From: Saprospiraceae bacterium
GTDB lineage: Bacteria; Bacteroidota; Bacteroidia; Chitinophagales; Saprospiraceae
DNA: 64,000 nucleotides
Reading direction: 5' to 3'
Assembly (NCBI GenBank): GCA_028285545.1
Contig: JANQPA010000003.1
Span: 1 to 64,000 of the forward strand
Positions 43,253 through 53,001 of the stretch are shown one piece after another. Numbering within the stretch: the stretch's first letter is position 1; every line of letters begins with the position of its first letter. Under the pieces are notes generated by a model. It made no database searches. It saw nothing but the letters and a program-made list of their open reading frames with translations, and was not told where the DNA came from. The position numbers and the translations under genes were made by a program.

Positions 43253-43350
43253 AAAGATAATATTAAATGGTGCCGTTCAGCACCATCTTATGTTATCTTT
43301 ATTTTGTCGAGTTCTTATCTTTTTATTATTCAATTACCAACAAAGATAAT
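43253..43350. promoter_or_regulatory. Nested palindromes in the aminotransferase-gabD divergent region
   Basis: ATGGTGC - CGTTCA - GCACCAT is nested inside AAAGATAA (43253-43260) and TTATCTTT (43293-43300). Two more copies of the outer half-site follow (TTATCTTT near 43315, AAAGATAA near 43342), the last just ahead of the gabD start. It could form a cruciform, be a bidirectional terminator, or bind a regulator of the divergent pair. The 305-bp gap 43060-43364 has no gene. Confidence 0.6.
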
Positions 43351-43364
43351 ACCTACATTCAGGC

Positions 43365-44825
43365 ATGTTAGAATTAAAAAATCCAGCTCTTTACAAAAAC
43401 CAATGTTACATCAACGGAATCTGGGAAAATGCCAATAATGGTGCCCTAATCAATGTAATCAATCCCTATAATAATGCTCTTGTTGGTCAGGCTCCGGATA
43501 TGACAGCTGATGAATGCAGCAAAGCCATCGATGCTGCACATCAAGCATTCCTGGAGTGGCGAAATTTTCCTGCCACAGATAGAGCTAAAGTCCTAAAAAA
43601 GTGGTACAAGCTGCAAATGCAAAATCTGGATGATTTAGCCAAAATTTTAACCTCTGAACAAGGCAAACCTTTTGCTGAGGCAAAAGGAGAGATCCGATAT
43701 GGTGCCAGCTTCGTGGAATGGTTCGCTGAAGAAGCCCCCAGAGTTTATGGTGATGTTATCCCTGGGCACGGAAGAGATAAAAGGATTACTGTAATAAAGC
43801 AAGCTGTTGGAGTTGTGGGGGCGATAACCCCTTGGAATTTCCCTAATGCCATGATTACCCGCAAGGTCGCTCCTGCCCTGGCAGCTGGATGTACCCTTGT
43901 TATAAAGCCTTCAGAATTGACTCCTCTCAGTGCTTTGGCCTTGGCTGAATTAGCAGATCAGGCTGGTTTTCCTCCAGGAGTTCTGAACATCATCACCACA
44001 AATGATGCCCCTTCCATTGGCAAAGAATTGACCGGCAATCCCAAAGTAAAAAAGTTGTCTTTTACCGGATCAACCAAGGTTGGGAAAATATTGCTCCGAC
44101 AATCAGCGGATTCTATAAAAAAGGTATCTCTGGAATTGGGTGGCAATGCACCATTCATTGTATTTGAGGATGCAGATATCGATGCTGCGGTTGAAGGAGC
44201 CATGGCCTCCAAATTTAGAAATGCTGGACAAACTTGTGTTTGTGCCAACAGAGTTTTTGTTCAGGAAGGAGTCTATGAGGAGTTCGTCTCCAAACTGGCA
44301 AAGGCCATAACCCAGTTAAAATTGGGTGATGGTATGATCCAGGGAACCAATATCGGTCCATTGATTGAGCCTAAGGCATTGGATTTTGTTGAAAAGATAG
44401 TGGAAGATGCGCGAACCAAAGGAGCCCAAATTTTATCGGGTGGCAAAGTAGCTGCTCCCCATCAGTTGGTTTACGAACCAACACTCATTTCCCATCCAAG
44501 CACAGACATGATGCTTTTTCGGGAAGAGATCTTTGGTCCGGTAGCTCCTGTATTTAAATTTAATACAGAAGAGGAAGTCATTTCCCTGGCCAATGATACC
44601 CAATATGGATTGGCTTCTTATTTTTATGGTAGGGATTATGCCAGGATCTGGCGGGTAGCAGAAGCATTGGAATATGGAATGGTGGGCATCAATACCGGAA
44701 TGATTTCTACTACCCTAGCTCCCTTCGGAGGAATAAAAGAAAGTGGTCTGGGAAGGGAAGGTTCTAAATATGGAATTGAGGAGTTTTTAAATATTAAATA
44801 CATGTGTTGGGGAGGGGTGGAATAA
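43365..44825 (+). CDS. gabD: NAD(P)-dependent succinate-semialdehyde dehydrogenase
   Basis: A 486-residue aldehyde dehydrogenase of the GabD type, oxidising succinate semialdehyde to succinate. It has TPWNFPNAMITRKVAPALAAG, KPSELTPLSALAL, FTGSTKVGKIL, LELGGNAPFIVFEDAD with the general-base glutamate, and FRNAGQTCVCANRVFV with the catalytic cysteine (near residue 290), where the extra cysteine is a GabD trait. GIKESGLGREGSKYGIEEF closes it. It may serve 4-aminobutyrate breakdown, though no GABA aminotransferase is seen. Confidence 0.88.
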   Translation: MLELKNPALYKNQCYINGIWENANNGALINVINPYNNALVGQAPDMTADECSKAIDAAHQAFLEWRNFPATDRAKVLKKWYKLQMQNLDDLAKILTSEQGKPFAEAKGEIRYGASFVEWFAEEAPRVYGDVIPGHGRDKRITVIKQAVGVVGAITPWNFPNAMITRKVAPALAAGCTLVIKPSELTPLSALALAELADQAGFPPGVLNIITTNDAPSIGKELTGNPKVKKLSFTGSTKVGKILLRQSADSIKKVSLELGGNAPFIVFEDADIDAAVEGAMASKFRNAGQTCVCANRVFVQEGVYEEFVSKLAKAITQLKLGDGMIQGTNIGPLIEPKALDFVEKIVEDARTKGAQILSGGKVAAPHQLVYEPTLISHPSTDMMLFREEIFGPVAPVFKFNTEEEVISLANDTQYGLASYFYGRDYARIWRVAEALEYGMVGINTGMISTTLAPFGGIKESGLGREGSKYGIEEFLNIKYMCWGGVE

Positions 44826-44834
44826 GATCATAGG

Positions 44835-46319
44835 CTATCTGCTTATCAGCATGGTTACAAACTCTGCCAGCTCATCTGCTCCCATATCAAAATTTGAAAG
44901 TACAATTAAAGTCAATTTATCTTCTGGAAACATTCTGAATTCTGCACTAATTCCAGGAGAACCGCCGTCATGGCCAATATATCGTTTTCCATTGACCAAT
45001 GGACATTGGAATGAATAACCATATTGAAATCCAGGGTAAAGTTCTACTTTAGGACTAGTCATCAGTTCTACATATTTTTTATCCAAAATCTTATATTCAT
45101 TTAAAGCTTTCTGAAAATTCAGCAAATCATAAAGGGTGGAATAGACGCCACCTTGCGGACTTCCATGAATGGGTTTGTGATCATGATTACTAATACGATG
45201 CCTTGATCCTCTCCATTTAAAGTAATATCCGTGGGCAATGTTTTCCGGCAGGTTTTTTAAAGAATAGAAATCTGTATTTTTCATCCCAGCAGGACTAAAA
45301 ATGTTCTCCTTTACATATTCTTTGTAGTCTTTACCTGTAATTTTTTCAATGATGAGGCCTAAAACTATAAACCCTACATTGCTGTATCGTTTTCCCTTTC
45401 CAGGTTCAAAAAGCAGGGCATCATTTTTTACCAAATCAAAATAATCCTGACAGCTGAGGATTTTTTCCCGTGGAGAAACATCAAATTTTGACCAAAAATC
45501 TCCCAATCCTGAAGTGTGGGTCAGTAACTGATGGATGCTTATTCTAGATTTACTACCCTTATTTTTAAAATAGGGAAGGATTTCTCCAACCTGGGTATCA
45601 TAAGTCAGCTTGCCTTGCTGCACCAATTGGCTGATGGCAATTCCTGTGAAAATTTTGGTGGTAGAAGCTAAATTCAATTTGGTATCCTTCCTCATAGGCT
45701 TTTTGGCATCCTTATCTGCCCAGCCAAAAGCCCCATCATAGAGTATTTTCCCCTCTCTGGCTAATAATACTGTCCCCGAAAACCGATTACTAGATGCCAT
45801 TTGGGTAACATACTCCTTGGTTAATTGGGTGAGCAATTCTATACTAACTTTACCAGCTGGCACTTTAACTTCAGGATCAAAGACCCATTCTGACTTAGCC
45901 CGAATAAATTTTTGTTGATCACCATATTGCATCTTTATTTTTACCCACTGAAAATAAGCATCTGGCTGGTCGGATTTACAATAGATTACTAGGGCCCGGT
46001 TGGGAGTGATTTCGGCACTTAACAAACTTAATCGTCCATAACGCTTGTGTGTGTTTTTCAGCATAATTTCCCAGCGGCCAAAAAGTTGGTCATTATTCTG
46101 GTAATCGACATTTTTACTTATGAAATTTTTAAAATTCCTGCTTTGGTTAGAATTGATTACATCCAGAAGATTTTGGGCAATATTTTGTTGACTAAAAACC
46201 AGGTTGGTCGTACAAAAAAGGATGCCCATTGCCATCAGAAACTTGTATGGTTTAAAGAGTAAATCTTTCTTTCCTGAATAGGTTTTGAGCACCCTATATA
46301 TCGGATAAACAGTCGTCAT
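44835..46319 (-). CDS. Serine beta-lactamase-like hydrolase (class C / esterase)
   Basis: A 494-residue protein with a hydrophobic N-terminal segment (about 25-43) and then a class C beta-lactamase fold. It shows the SxxK motif NLASTTKIFTG, the YxN motif RYSNVGFIVLG and a C-terminal HDGGSPG that replaces KTG. An N-terminal domain of about 130 residues (to VFDPEVK) precedes it. These enzymes are often esterases or peptidases of the cell envelope, not antibiotic resistance. It is read towards gabD and lies 11 bases past the molybdo-enzyme gene. Confidence 0.82.
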   Translation of the reverse strand: MTTVYPIYRVLKTYSGKKDLLFKPYKFLMAMGILFCTTNLVFSQQNIAQNLLDVINSNQSRNFKNFISKNVDYQNNDQLFGRWEIMLKNTHKRYGRLSLLSAEITPNRALVIYCKSDQPDAYFQWVKIKMQYGDQQKFIRAKSEWVFDPEVKVPAGKVSIELLTQLTKEYVTQMASSNRFSGTVLLAREGKILYDGAFGWADKDAKKPMRKDTKLNLASTTKIFTGIAISQLVQQGKLTYDTQVGEILPYFKNKGSKSRISIHQLLTHTSGLGDFWSKFDVSPREKILSCQDYFDLVKNDALLFEPGKGKRYSNVGFIVLGLIIEKITGKDYKEYVKENIFSPAGMKNTDFYSLKNLPENIAHGYYFKWRGSRHRISNHDHKPIHGSPQGGVYSTLYDLLNFQKALNEYKILDKKYVELMTSPKVELYPGFQYGYSFQCPLVNGKRYIGHDGGSPGISAEFRMFPEDKLTLIVLSNFDMGADELAEFVTMLISR

Positions 46320-46330
46320 TTTTGAAAATA

Positions 46331-48517
46331 TTATGTGAGTGAAACCTTGTTTTTCAAGGGCAGTTCCCGGACCCTTATTCCACTTGCCTGGAAAACAGCA
46401 TTACATAAAGCAGGAAACAATAATGGATAAGCAGGCTCTCCCAATCCTTGAGGATGATCGGTACTTCTTACAAAATGGACCTTAATTTCAGGGGCATTCC
46501 TTATTCTTAGTTTTTGGTAGGAATGAAAATTTTGTTCCACTAATTTTCCATTATCTAAGGTTATTTCTTCATAAAGGGCTGCACTTAAGGCGTCTAAAAT
46601 GGAACCTTGAATTTGAGCTTCTGCTCCCAGAGGATTGATCACCAGGCCACAATCAATAGTGGTGTCTATCCTCTCGACTTTTATTTTACCATCAAGAAGA
46701 GTCACTTCAACTGCCATGGCTACATAAGTACCAAATACCATTTGTGCTGCAAAACCCATGTGGCGATTGGCCGATAACTTTTTATCCCAGTCCACCTTTT
46801 CTCTGAGTAATTGAATGACTTTTCTTAATTTTTGAGTATTATAAGTAGGTCCTCCATGGTGGTCGTAAGGAATATCCCTGTTTGCAGATCCAATCACTTG
46901 TAACTGAAAATCAATAGGATCCATTTTTGCCCGATGGGCCAATTCATCTAAAAAACTTTGGTAGGCAAAGGTGGTGGCGTTTACTCCTGGGGTACGAAGT
47001 GCACCTACCGGAACATTTGAACGGAGTGGCTTATATTCAATTTTCAGGTTGGGGACCATTCCTGCCGGCTGTTGATCTGCAAAGACTTCTCTAAAATGAG
47101 CAGCTTGTCTGGATTTTTTAAAAACACCTCTTGATACTGTGCAAGCCTTCATTTGAAAGGCCGTAATATTTTGATCATTATCCAATGCAGCTTTTAACTG
47201 ATAACAACCCGCTGGCCGGAAATAACTTCCTTTAAAATCAGATTCCCTGGACCAAACAAGTTTTACAGGTTTTTTTATTTTTTGAGAAAGGTATACCGCT
47301 TCAGCCACATAATCATTAAGTAATCTCCTGCCAAAACTTCCTCCGATCCTGGTAAATTCTAAACTGATTTTCCTTTCAGCAATTCCTGTAATTTGGGAAG
47401 CTAGAATTCTGGCACTTTGAGGAGTTTGAGTGGGACCAATAAGTTGGATACTATTTTCCTGGACATTGGCGATAAAATTCATAGGTTCTAAGGGACTGTG
47501 GGCAATAAATGGGACCATATATGTGGCTTCATGGACTACTTTCCGGGAATGAAATTCTTGATCAACATCTCCATCATTCCTGATTATGGTTCCTTTGGTC
47601 TGCGTACCAGCCCTTAATTCTGCATATAAATCATCCATGTCCTTGATGAAATTTGCTGGTTTTTCCCACTTTACCTCTACCAGTTTTTGGGCCTTGAAAG
47701 CTGTCCAGGTATCCTTAGCAATAATGGCTACTCCATCTAATAGCGAAGTGGGATTGCCCATTCCCGTAATTTTCAGAACATCAATAACTCCTGGGAGGGC
47801 CTTAGCTTTTTCAGCCTCAAAAGAAATGACTTTCGATAAAAAGATGTCTGGTTTTATTACCGTAGCATAAACCATTTCGGGAAATTCCCGGTCTATTCCG
47901 AAGAGTGCCTCTCCTGCAACAATTTTATCGCTATCTAATTGGGGTGTAGGTTTTCCAATGATGGAAAAAGAGGAAACTTCTTTGAGTTTGATATCCTTTT
48001 GTAGCTCAATTCCCTCTGTTTGAACAGGTATATCGCAGTAAAACAATTTTTTATTTTGGTGTAGAACAAAACCTTCTTTTGTGATGCATTCTTTTGGATC
48101 AACTTTCCAAAATTTTGCTGCGGACTGAATAAGAATTTGCCGGGCAAAAGCACCCGCCAATCTCAATTGATCAAAATTAGTGGTGACAGACATGCTTCCT
48201 CCAGCAAACTGAGGGCCATATTTAGGATCAAGTTTTGCAAATTCCACTTTTATTTTTTCCCATGGAAAATCCAGTTCTTCAGCTAGAATCATGGGCAGGG
48301 ATGTTTTTACGCCCTGCCCAATTTCAGGGTTTTTGGCCATTAGGGTCACTGAATTGGCCCCTATTAGTATGAAAGCATTTAATATTGTGGCAGAAGAATC
48401 ACCTTTAATTTTTCTATTTTGCTTTTCTAATAAATTAAACCCTACCAATAAGCCACCACCAGCAAGCATGCTTATTTTAATAAAATTCCTCCTGGAGGAT
48501 TTACTTATTTGATCCAT
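46331..48517 (-). CDS. Molybdopterin-binding hydroxylase subunit (IorB-like), Tat exported
   Basis: A 728-residue protein of the xanthine dehydrogenase family, large molybdenum subunit of the aldehyde/isoquinoline oxidoreductase type. It starts with a twin-arginine signal (SSRRNFIKISMLAGGG). It shows NPEIGQGVKTSLPMILAEEL, GGSFGRRLLNDYVAEAVYLS, GALRTPGVNATTFAYQSFLDE and the catalytic glutamate in GLGEPAYPLLFPALCNAVF. Such enzymes need a small two-[2Fe-2S] partner, which is not adjacent. The AraC gene four bases upstream likely controls it. Confidence 0.85.
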   Translation of the reverse strand: MDQISKSSRRNFIKISMLAGGGLLVGFNLLEKQNRKIKGDSSATILNAFILIGANSVTLMAKNPEIGQGVKTSLPMILAEELDFPWEKIKVEFAKLDPKYGPQFAGGSMSVTTNFDQLRLAGAFARQILIQSAAKFWKVDPKECITKEGFVLHQNKKLFYCDIPVQTEGIELQKDIKLKEVSSFSIIGKPTPQLDSDKIVAGEALFGIDREFPEMVYATVIKPDIFLSKVISFEAEKAKALPGVIDVLKITGMGNPTSLLDGVAIIAKDTWTAFKAQKLVEVKWEKPANFIKDMDDLYAELRAGTQTKGTIIRNDGDVDQEFHSRKVVHEATYMVPFIAHSPLEPMNFIANVQENSIQLIGPTQTPQSARILASQITGIAERKISLEFTRIGGSFGRRLLNDYVAEAVYLSQKIKKPVKLVWSRESDFKGSYFRPAGCYQLKAALDNDQNITAFQMKACTVSRGVFKKSRQAAHFREVFADQQPAGMVPNLKIEYKPLRSNVPVGALRTPGVNATTFAYQSFLDELAHRAKMDPIDFQLQVIGSANRDIPYDHHGGPTYNTQKLRKVIQLLREKVDWDKKLSANRHMGFAAQMVFGTYVAMAVEVTLLDGKIKVERIDTTIDCGLVINPLGAEAQIQGSILDALSAALYEEITLDNGKLVEQNFHSYQKLRIRNAPEIKVHFVRSTDHPQGLGEPAYPLLFPALCNAVFQASGIRVRELPLKNKVSLT

Positions 48518-48521
48518 AATT

Positions 48522-49592
48522 TCAGTAATTCTCTATTGTTTTCTGTTCTTTAAGTAAGATGGATTTGCGATATTCTCGTGGAGTCAATCCGGTAAACTTT
48601 TTAAAAGAAAAATTGAAAGAGGATTTGTTATTAAACCCTACATCATACATAACCTCATAAATTCTAATATCTCTGGCATTACGCTCTAATATTTCAGTAG
48701 CCTCCCTAATCCGGTAGCCATTAATGTAATCCTTGAAATTCCTTTGAAGTTTTTCATTGATAACCTGAGAAATATGACGTTTGGAGATCCCTAATTTTTC
48801 TGATACATCTTCAAGCGTTAGATCCTGAAGTAAATATGGTTTTTCCTGTACCATCAAGGACTCCAGGCGTCCCAAAATGGATTTCTTTTGACTGCTGCTG
48901 AGATTTGTATAAAAATATTTTGGCCTGCTAGAATTTGTGTTTATTGCTTGGAAAAAATCCGGTTTTGACAAGGCTGTAAAGACCATTCCAGTCAAAAAGA
49001 AAATCATATAACTTATATTACCTGCATATAACCAGTTGGCCAACTCCTCTTTTCCTGAAGAATAAAACCAAAGTACAGATGTGTGAACGAGTACCAGGCA
49101 TATCATAGATATTACCAAATACTTCAACCATTTCAAATTGGCTATTTTATCAGTGGTTTGAAATATTTTTCCTAAAGACAAGAAGAGGTAAGTAAATAAG
49201 GAAAGGTAAATAGGTAATGAAACCCAATAATCTAAATATTGATCAGCAGAGGATTCCTGATGTAATTTATCCGTAAAAGCCCATAAAAAAAGTGGATACA
49301 AGGGTAATAATAAATGGAGTAGAAGGAACCTTCTCTTTTTTTTCAAAAAATAATTTACATAGATAAAAATCAATGGGCCATAAGATGAAAGAAAAATCCA
49401 ACTGAGGCCATAGCCCTGATAGTCATAAATAATCCGTCCCAGCATAAGGTTAAAAAAGTGAAGACCAATCACCAAAGTAAAAATCCTTAGAATGCTGGTT
49501 TTTGCATCATCTCCATACTTGAATAAATATATGGTAAACAGAAAACTCTGTACAACTACCATCCCCAGAAGAGCGATAATCAAATAACTCAT
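48522..49592 (-). CDS. AraC-family regulator with membrane N-terminus
   Basis: Read from ATG 49592 (356 residues; a TTG nine bases upstream is ignored). It has seven membrane helices across about residues 4-215 and then a cytoplasmic AraC DNA-binding domain: LTLEDVSEKLGISKRHISQVINEKL and DIRIYEVMYDVGFNNKSSFNFSFKKFTGLTPREYR. This membrane-tethered form is common in Bacteroidota and responds to signals at the membrane. It lies just ahead of the molybdo-enzyme gene and probably controls it. Confidence 0.84.
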   Translation of the reverse strand: MSYLIIALLGMVVVQSFLFTIYLFKYGDDAKTSILRIFTLVIGLHFFNLMLGRIIYDYQGYGLSWIFLSSYGPLIFIYVNYFLKKKRRFLLLHLLLPLYPLFLWAFTDKLHQESSADQYLDYWVSLPIYLSLFTYLFLSLGKIFQTTDKIANLKWLKYLVISMICLVLVHTSVLWFYSSGKEELANWLYAGNISYMIFFLTGMVFTALSKPDFFQAINTNSSRPKYFYTNLSSSQKKSILGRLESLMVQEKPYLLQDLTLEDVSEKLGISKRHISQVINEKLQRNFKDYINGYRIREATEILERNARDIRIYEVMYDVGFNNKSSFNFSFKKFTGLTPREYRKSILLKEQKTIENY

Positions 49593-49701
49593 GTGGGTCA
49601 ATTACGAAATTCTTTTGCAGAAAAAGGTTCAGAAACATCTTTCTATACCTTATTTTTATCAGTGTCTGCAAAAAAAGGCTCTGAAATTGAATTTCACTAC
49701 C

Positions 49702-49745
49702 AAGTCACCTAGAGACATAAAGTCTTAGTGTTTTTTGTGTCTTGG
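49702..49745. repeat. Dispersed hairpin repeat (CCAAG ... CTTGG)
   Basis: An imperfect inverted repeat that begins CCAAGTCAC and ends GTGTCTTGG, with TAAAGTCTTAGTG in the centre. It resembles the widely spread CACAAAG-type intergenic repeats of many phyla. It sits in the gap between two divergent genes and is related in layout to the element at 57346-57402. Confidence 0.5.
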
Positions 49746-49885
49746 GGATGAATGGAAATGATGGTTTAGGAATACCCACCTCTAAATAAAATTTGGTAAG
49801 AAAACATCTTCCCGGTCCAATCCTCTTACTAGGCAGTTTATTTTTAAAAATCAAGAATTTTTAATGGAATAAAACTGCTATTAAT

Positions 49886-51394
49886 ATGGCTTTGAAAATT
49901 GTGTTACTACTAATTTGTATCTGGTCAGGGTCTTCCAAATTAGAAAATAATAGGCTCTTAAATCATCGTCCTTATTATCCTTTGGAGTACCAGCTAGCCA
50001 TATTTGCTGAGAATAGTCGAAAAGTGCAGGTGTCAGCCAGGATGAAATTGAATTTGCCTTATCTTAAAATGAATAATGTAAGTATCCCACGAAGCATTCA
50101 AAAAGGATGGGCAGAATTTGTAAACATAAAATCTATTCATAATCATGAAGGGCAGGAACTTCTATTTTCCTGGGAACCTAAAGAGAAGCGTTGGCGAATC
50201 GAAACCACAGACAAAAGTGAAATCATAGTAGAATATGAAGTCACCCTCCATCACGACACCTACAATTGGAATACTGTGGGTGGGATTGATGGAAGGCCTC
50301 AGCAATTTTCGAATAACAGTTTATTCTGGATTAGTAATGGTCTTTTTATTTATCCACAAGGGATTCAGGAACAAAGCCAAAGTCTCATAAATTTTGAGGT
50401 TCCTGACAAGTGGAAAACTTCCACTCCCTGGATAAAATTAAAGGAATATAGTTTTCAAGCCAACTCATTAGCCGAATTGGTTCATAATACACTGATGATA
50501 GGCCTACATGATGAAAATCAAATAAGCCTCGATAATATGTCCATAACACTGGCCGTAGCGCCAGAATTCCGTCAAAATGCGGATCTGATTAAAAAGACAC
50601 TGGCAAAAGTACTTCCTACATATAAAAATATTTTCGGAGAGCTTCCAAAAGCTAATTACTTAATATGCGCTTCTCAACATTTTTATGAAGATGGGGAAGC
50701 CTTTAACAATAGTTTTCATCAGATGTTTGTTGAACGGGATTTAGAGAACCGAAAAATTGTTTGGGCCAATGTTTTGGCCCATGAGATGTTTCACTATTGG
50801 AATGGTACTTATTTTTTAGTTGGGGAAAATGTGCAGGAAAACAACTGGTTTTCAGAAGGCTTTACCGAATATTATGCCAATCTGGCTTTGATTCGTGCAG
50901 GTATTGTCAGCGAGGAGGAATATTTGGATAAACTGGCCTATCAATTTGCCCGCTTTTATAGTTCTCAGGCTTTTGTAAATCAAAAAGTGGATTTGGTAAA
51001 AGCTGGGTATGAAAAGGGAAAAAATTGGCATTTAATCTATGGAGGAGGGGCTAGCATTGCCTTTATCTTGGATGTTGAAATTCGTCACCGCTCCAATAAT
51101 ACCAGAAGTCTGGATGATTTTATGAGGATTATGTACCAGAGATATGGCAAAAGCCACACAAAAATAGGTTTAGTCCAGCAAATCGAAGTTTTGGACCAAT
51201 TGGTTGAATTTGATTTCCCTGCATTCTTCAACAAATATGTGAGCGGAACAGAGTTTAATCTTATTCCCATTTTGCAAGCTTGTCAGAAGGCGGGATTATC
51301 CGTGGCACAATATCAGGGAGAATTTTATTTAAGTTCTAAAAAGGGAGAAACCTTATTTGCTTCACTTATACACACAGCCTCAAAAAAAAAGTAA
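49886..51394 (+). CDS. M61-family aminopeptidase-like metalloprotease
   Basis: The 502-residue protein has a zinc protease core of the gluzincin type: HEMFHYWNG (H299, E300, H303) and NNWFSEGFTEYYA holding the third ligand. The N-terminal half is the beta-sandwich typical of M61 (glycyl aminopeptidase) proteins, with TYNWNTVGGIDGRPQQFSNNSLFW. A hydrophobic N-terminus (residues 3-15) may be a secretion signal. Stands alone on the plus strand. Substrate unknown. Confidence 0.75.
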   Translation: MALKIVLLLICIWSGSSKLENNRLLNHRPYYPLEYQLAIFAENSRKVQVSARMKLNLPYLKMNNVSIPRSIQKGWAEFVNIKSIHNHEGQELLFSWEPKEKRWRIETTDKSEIIVEYEVTLHHDTYNWNTVGGIDGRPQQFSNNSLFWISNGLFIYPQGIQEQSQSLINFEVPDKWKTSTPWIKLKEYSFQANSLAELVHNTLMIGLHDENQISLDNMSITLAVAPEFRQNADLIKKTLAKVLPTYKNIFGELPKANYLICASQHFYEDGEAFNNSFHQMFVERDLENRKIVWANVLAHEMFHYWNGTYFLVGENVQENNWFSEGFTEYYANLALIRAGIVSEEEYLDKLAYQFARFYSSQAFVNQKVDLVKAGYEKGKNWHLIYGGGASIAFILDVEIRHRSNNTRSLDDFMRIMYQRYGKSHTKIGLVQQIEVLDQLVEFDFPAFFNKYVSGTEFNLIPILQACQKAGLSVAQYQGEFYLSSKKGETLFASLIHTASKKK

Positions 51395-51505
51395 TTATCC
51401 ACTACTAGTTATACTCCCTTTATAGATCCAATTTTTTCCTGGAAAAATAACTGAGATTTTTTTAAACTTGGTTCATTTTTCCAGTTTTTCCTATGCTGTT
51501 TTTAT

Positions 51506-52696
51506 TCAATAAGCTACCACTTTCCAGGCAACGTATACCTTTGTATCTCCATATTCGTCACGGAGTGTGAATAGCCCTCTATTTTGAAAGGCTGATTCAC
51601 TGGTTTGTATTAAAGTACCGCTAACAGTTAAACCATCAAGAGACATGCGATCATGTTTATATTTGGGGCCAATGTCGTGCTCCCAAAAACCCATGATAAG
51701 ACCTATGGAGACTTTTCCTTGATTGAAATCTTCTTCAGTTACGTAAATAAAAGTGTCATCTTCTGATCCTTGACCCCGGTCTCCGTGATAGATATCTCCT
51801 TCGTAAAGGTCTATTGGATTATGCTCACTACGATACCAGAATTTTTTTTCTTGATTTCTATAGACTCTGTAGTCGTCTCCATCATAAAATACTTTGGCTT
51901 TTAGGAAGCCATATAATTCAATTTCACTTCCCGGATCATCTTCCTCTAAGCACTGCAAGTAGTCAAGTTGTATTTTGTACCTCTTCAATGGAGCAGTAGG
52001 ACTTACGTCTTCTATGAAAAATCGTTGTGCTGGAGTGCGGTTGAGGGAATAAGTCCAGATTCCAGTTCCATTTTGGGTGGATCCACCTTTTACATCCAGA
52101 ACTAAGTTGGGATTTACTTTTGGAATAATATAGTAAGCCCCACCTTCAGCAGGTAGAAATCTGAACTTTTGTGCATCTGAACCATTCTTTCGATACAACC
52201 AAATGGAGGTACGGGAATTGGCACTTCCTAATTTTACATCCATGACCTTATCATTGGACAATTTTAGATAAAAATATCCATCCCCAGCATCTTCTAGTAT
52301 CCAACTTCGTGTTCTGGCATCAAATCTTTTTGTTACATGATTATGGACGGATACATAACTTTTTGAGGTCGTTATTCCATTACGAGGGGTCACATACAAG
52401 TTATTTTGCAGGGCAGATCTTAAAGTGATGACCTGACCTTTGCTAAAAGGAACTTTTAGAGGTTCAGATCTCGAAATTTCCTTTGAATTGGCCTTCTGAA
52501 TTTTTTGCCTTGATGATGGCAAAGAAGCCGATGAAGAAGGCTTAGCCGATCGATTTTTTGGAAGAAAAACCTTGGATTTAGGCTTCTTAACATTTTTTTT
52601 ATTAGGTTTTGTTCCTGGGAATGGGTTTTGAGCACTTAGTGTACCAACCAAAACTAAAGCAGTCAAAAGTGCAAATAAGCGGAAGTAGGAATTCAT
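51506..52696 (-). CDS. Secreted ricin-B-type lectin protein
   Basis: Starts at ATG 52696 with a clear signal peptide (MNSYFRLFALLTALVLVGTL, cut after SAQ). A basic, serine-rich linker (about 25-80) leads into a beta-trefoil of RICIN type, with YFYLKLSNDKVMDVK, AQKFRFLPAEGGAYYI and AQRFFIED motifs (about 90-235). A C-terminal beta domain of 160 residues (from YKIQLDYLQCLEEDDPG) is unknown. A cell-surface or secreted sugar-binding protein is likely. A previous longer start in AT-rich DNA is rejected. Confidence 0.7.
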   Translation of the reverse strand: MNSYFRLFALLTALVLVGTLSAQNPFPGTKPNKKNVKKPKSKVFLPKNRSAKPSSSASLPSSRQKIQKANSKEISRSEPLKVPFSKGQVITLRSALQNNLYVTPRNGITTSKSYVSVHNHVTKRFDARTRSWILEDAGDGYFYLKLSNDKVMDVKLGSANSRTSIWLYRKNGSDAQKFRFLPAEGGAYYIIPKVNPNLVLDVKGGSTQNGTGIWTYSLNRTPAQRFFIEDVSPTAPLKRYKIQLDYLQCLEEDDPGSEIELYGFLKAKVFYDGDDYRVYRNQEKKFWYRSEHNPIDLYEGDIYHGDRGQGSEDDTFIYVTEEDFNQGKVSIGLIMGFWEHDIGPKYKHDRMSLDGLTVSGTLIQTSESAFQNRGLFTLRDEYGDTKVYVAWKVVAY

Positions 52697-53001
52697 CTTT
52701 GAGTTCGTTTTAAAGGATGAAAGAATATATAATGAACAGGACAACAAATGAATTTCGAATTAACGAAGAGAAGAGGGGGAAATCAATTTCTACTTATCAG
52801 GAGGCCAAAAGGATTATCAAACGGTCTAAGTCCAATAGTGCTAACAGATTATTTTTATTGATTCAAAGTATTTCTCTTTTCTGAAATCGTATGGATGTAA
52901 AGAATCTGCTAAAAACCTTTATTTTCTCACATAATCCACTTTTTTCCCTCCACCACCCAACGTTTTCTCCTTCACAGACGAATTACTAGTAAACCTTTTT
53001 A

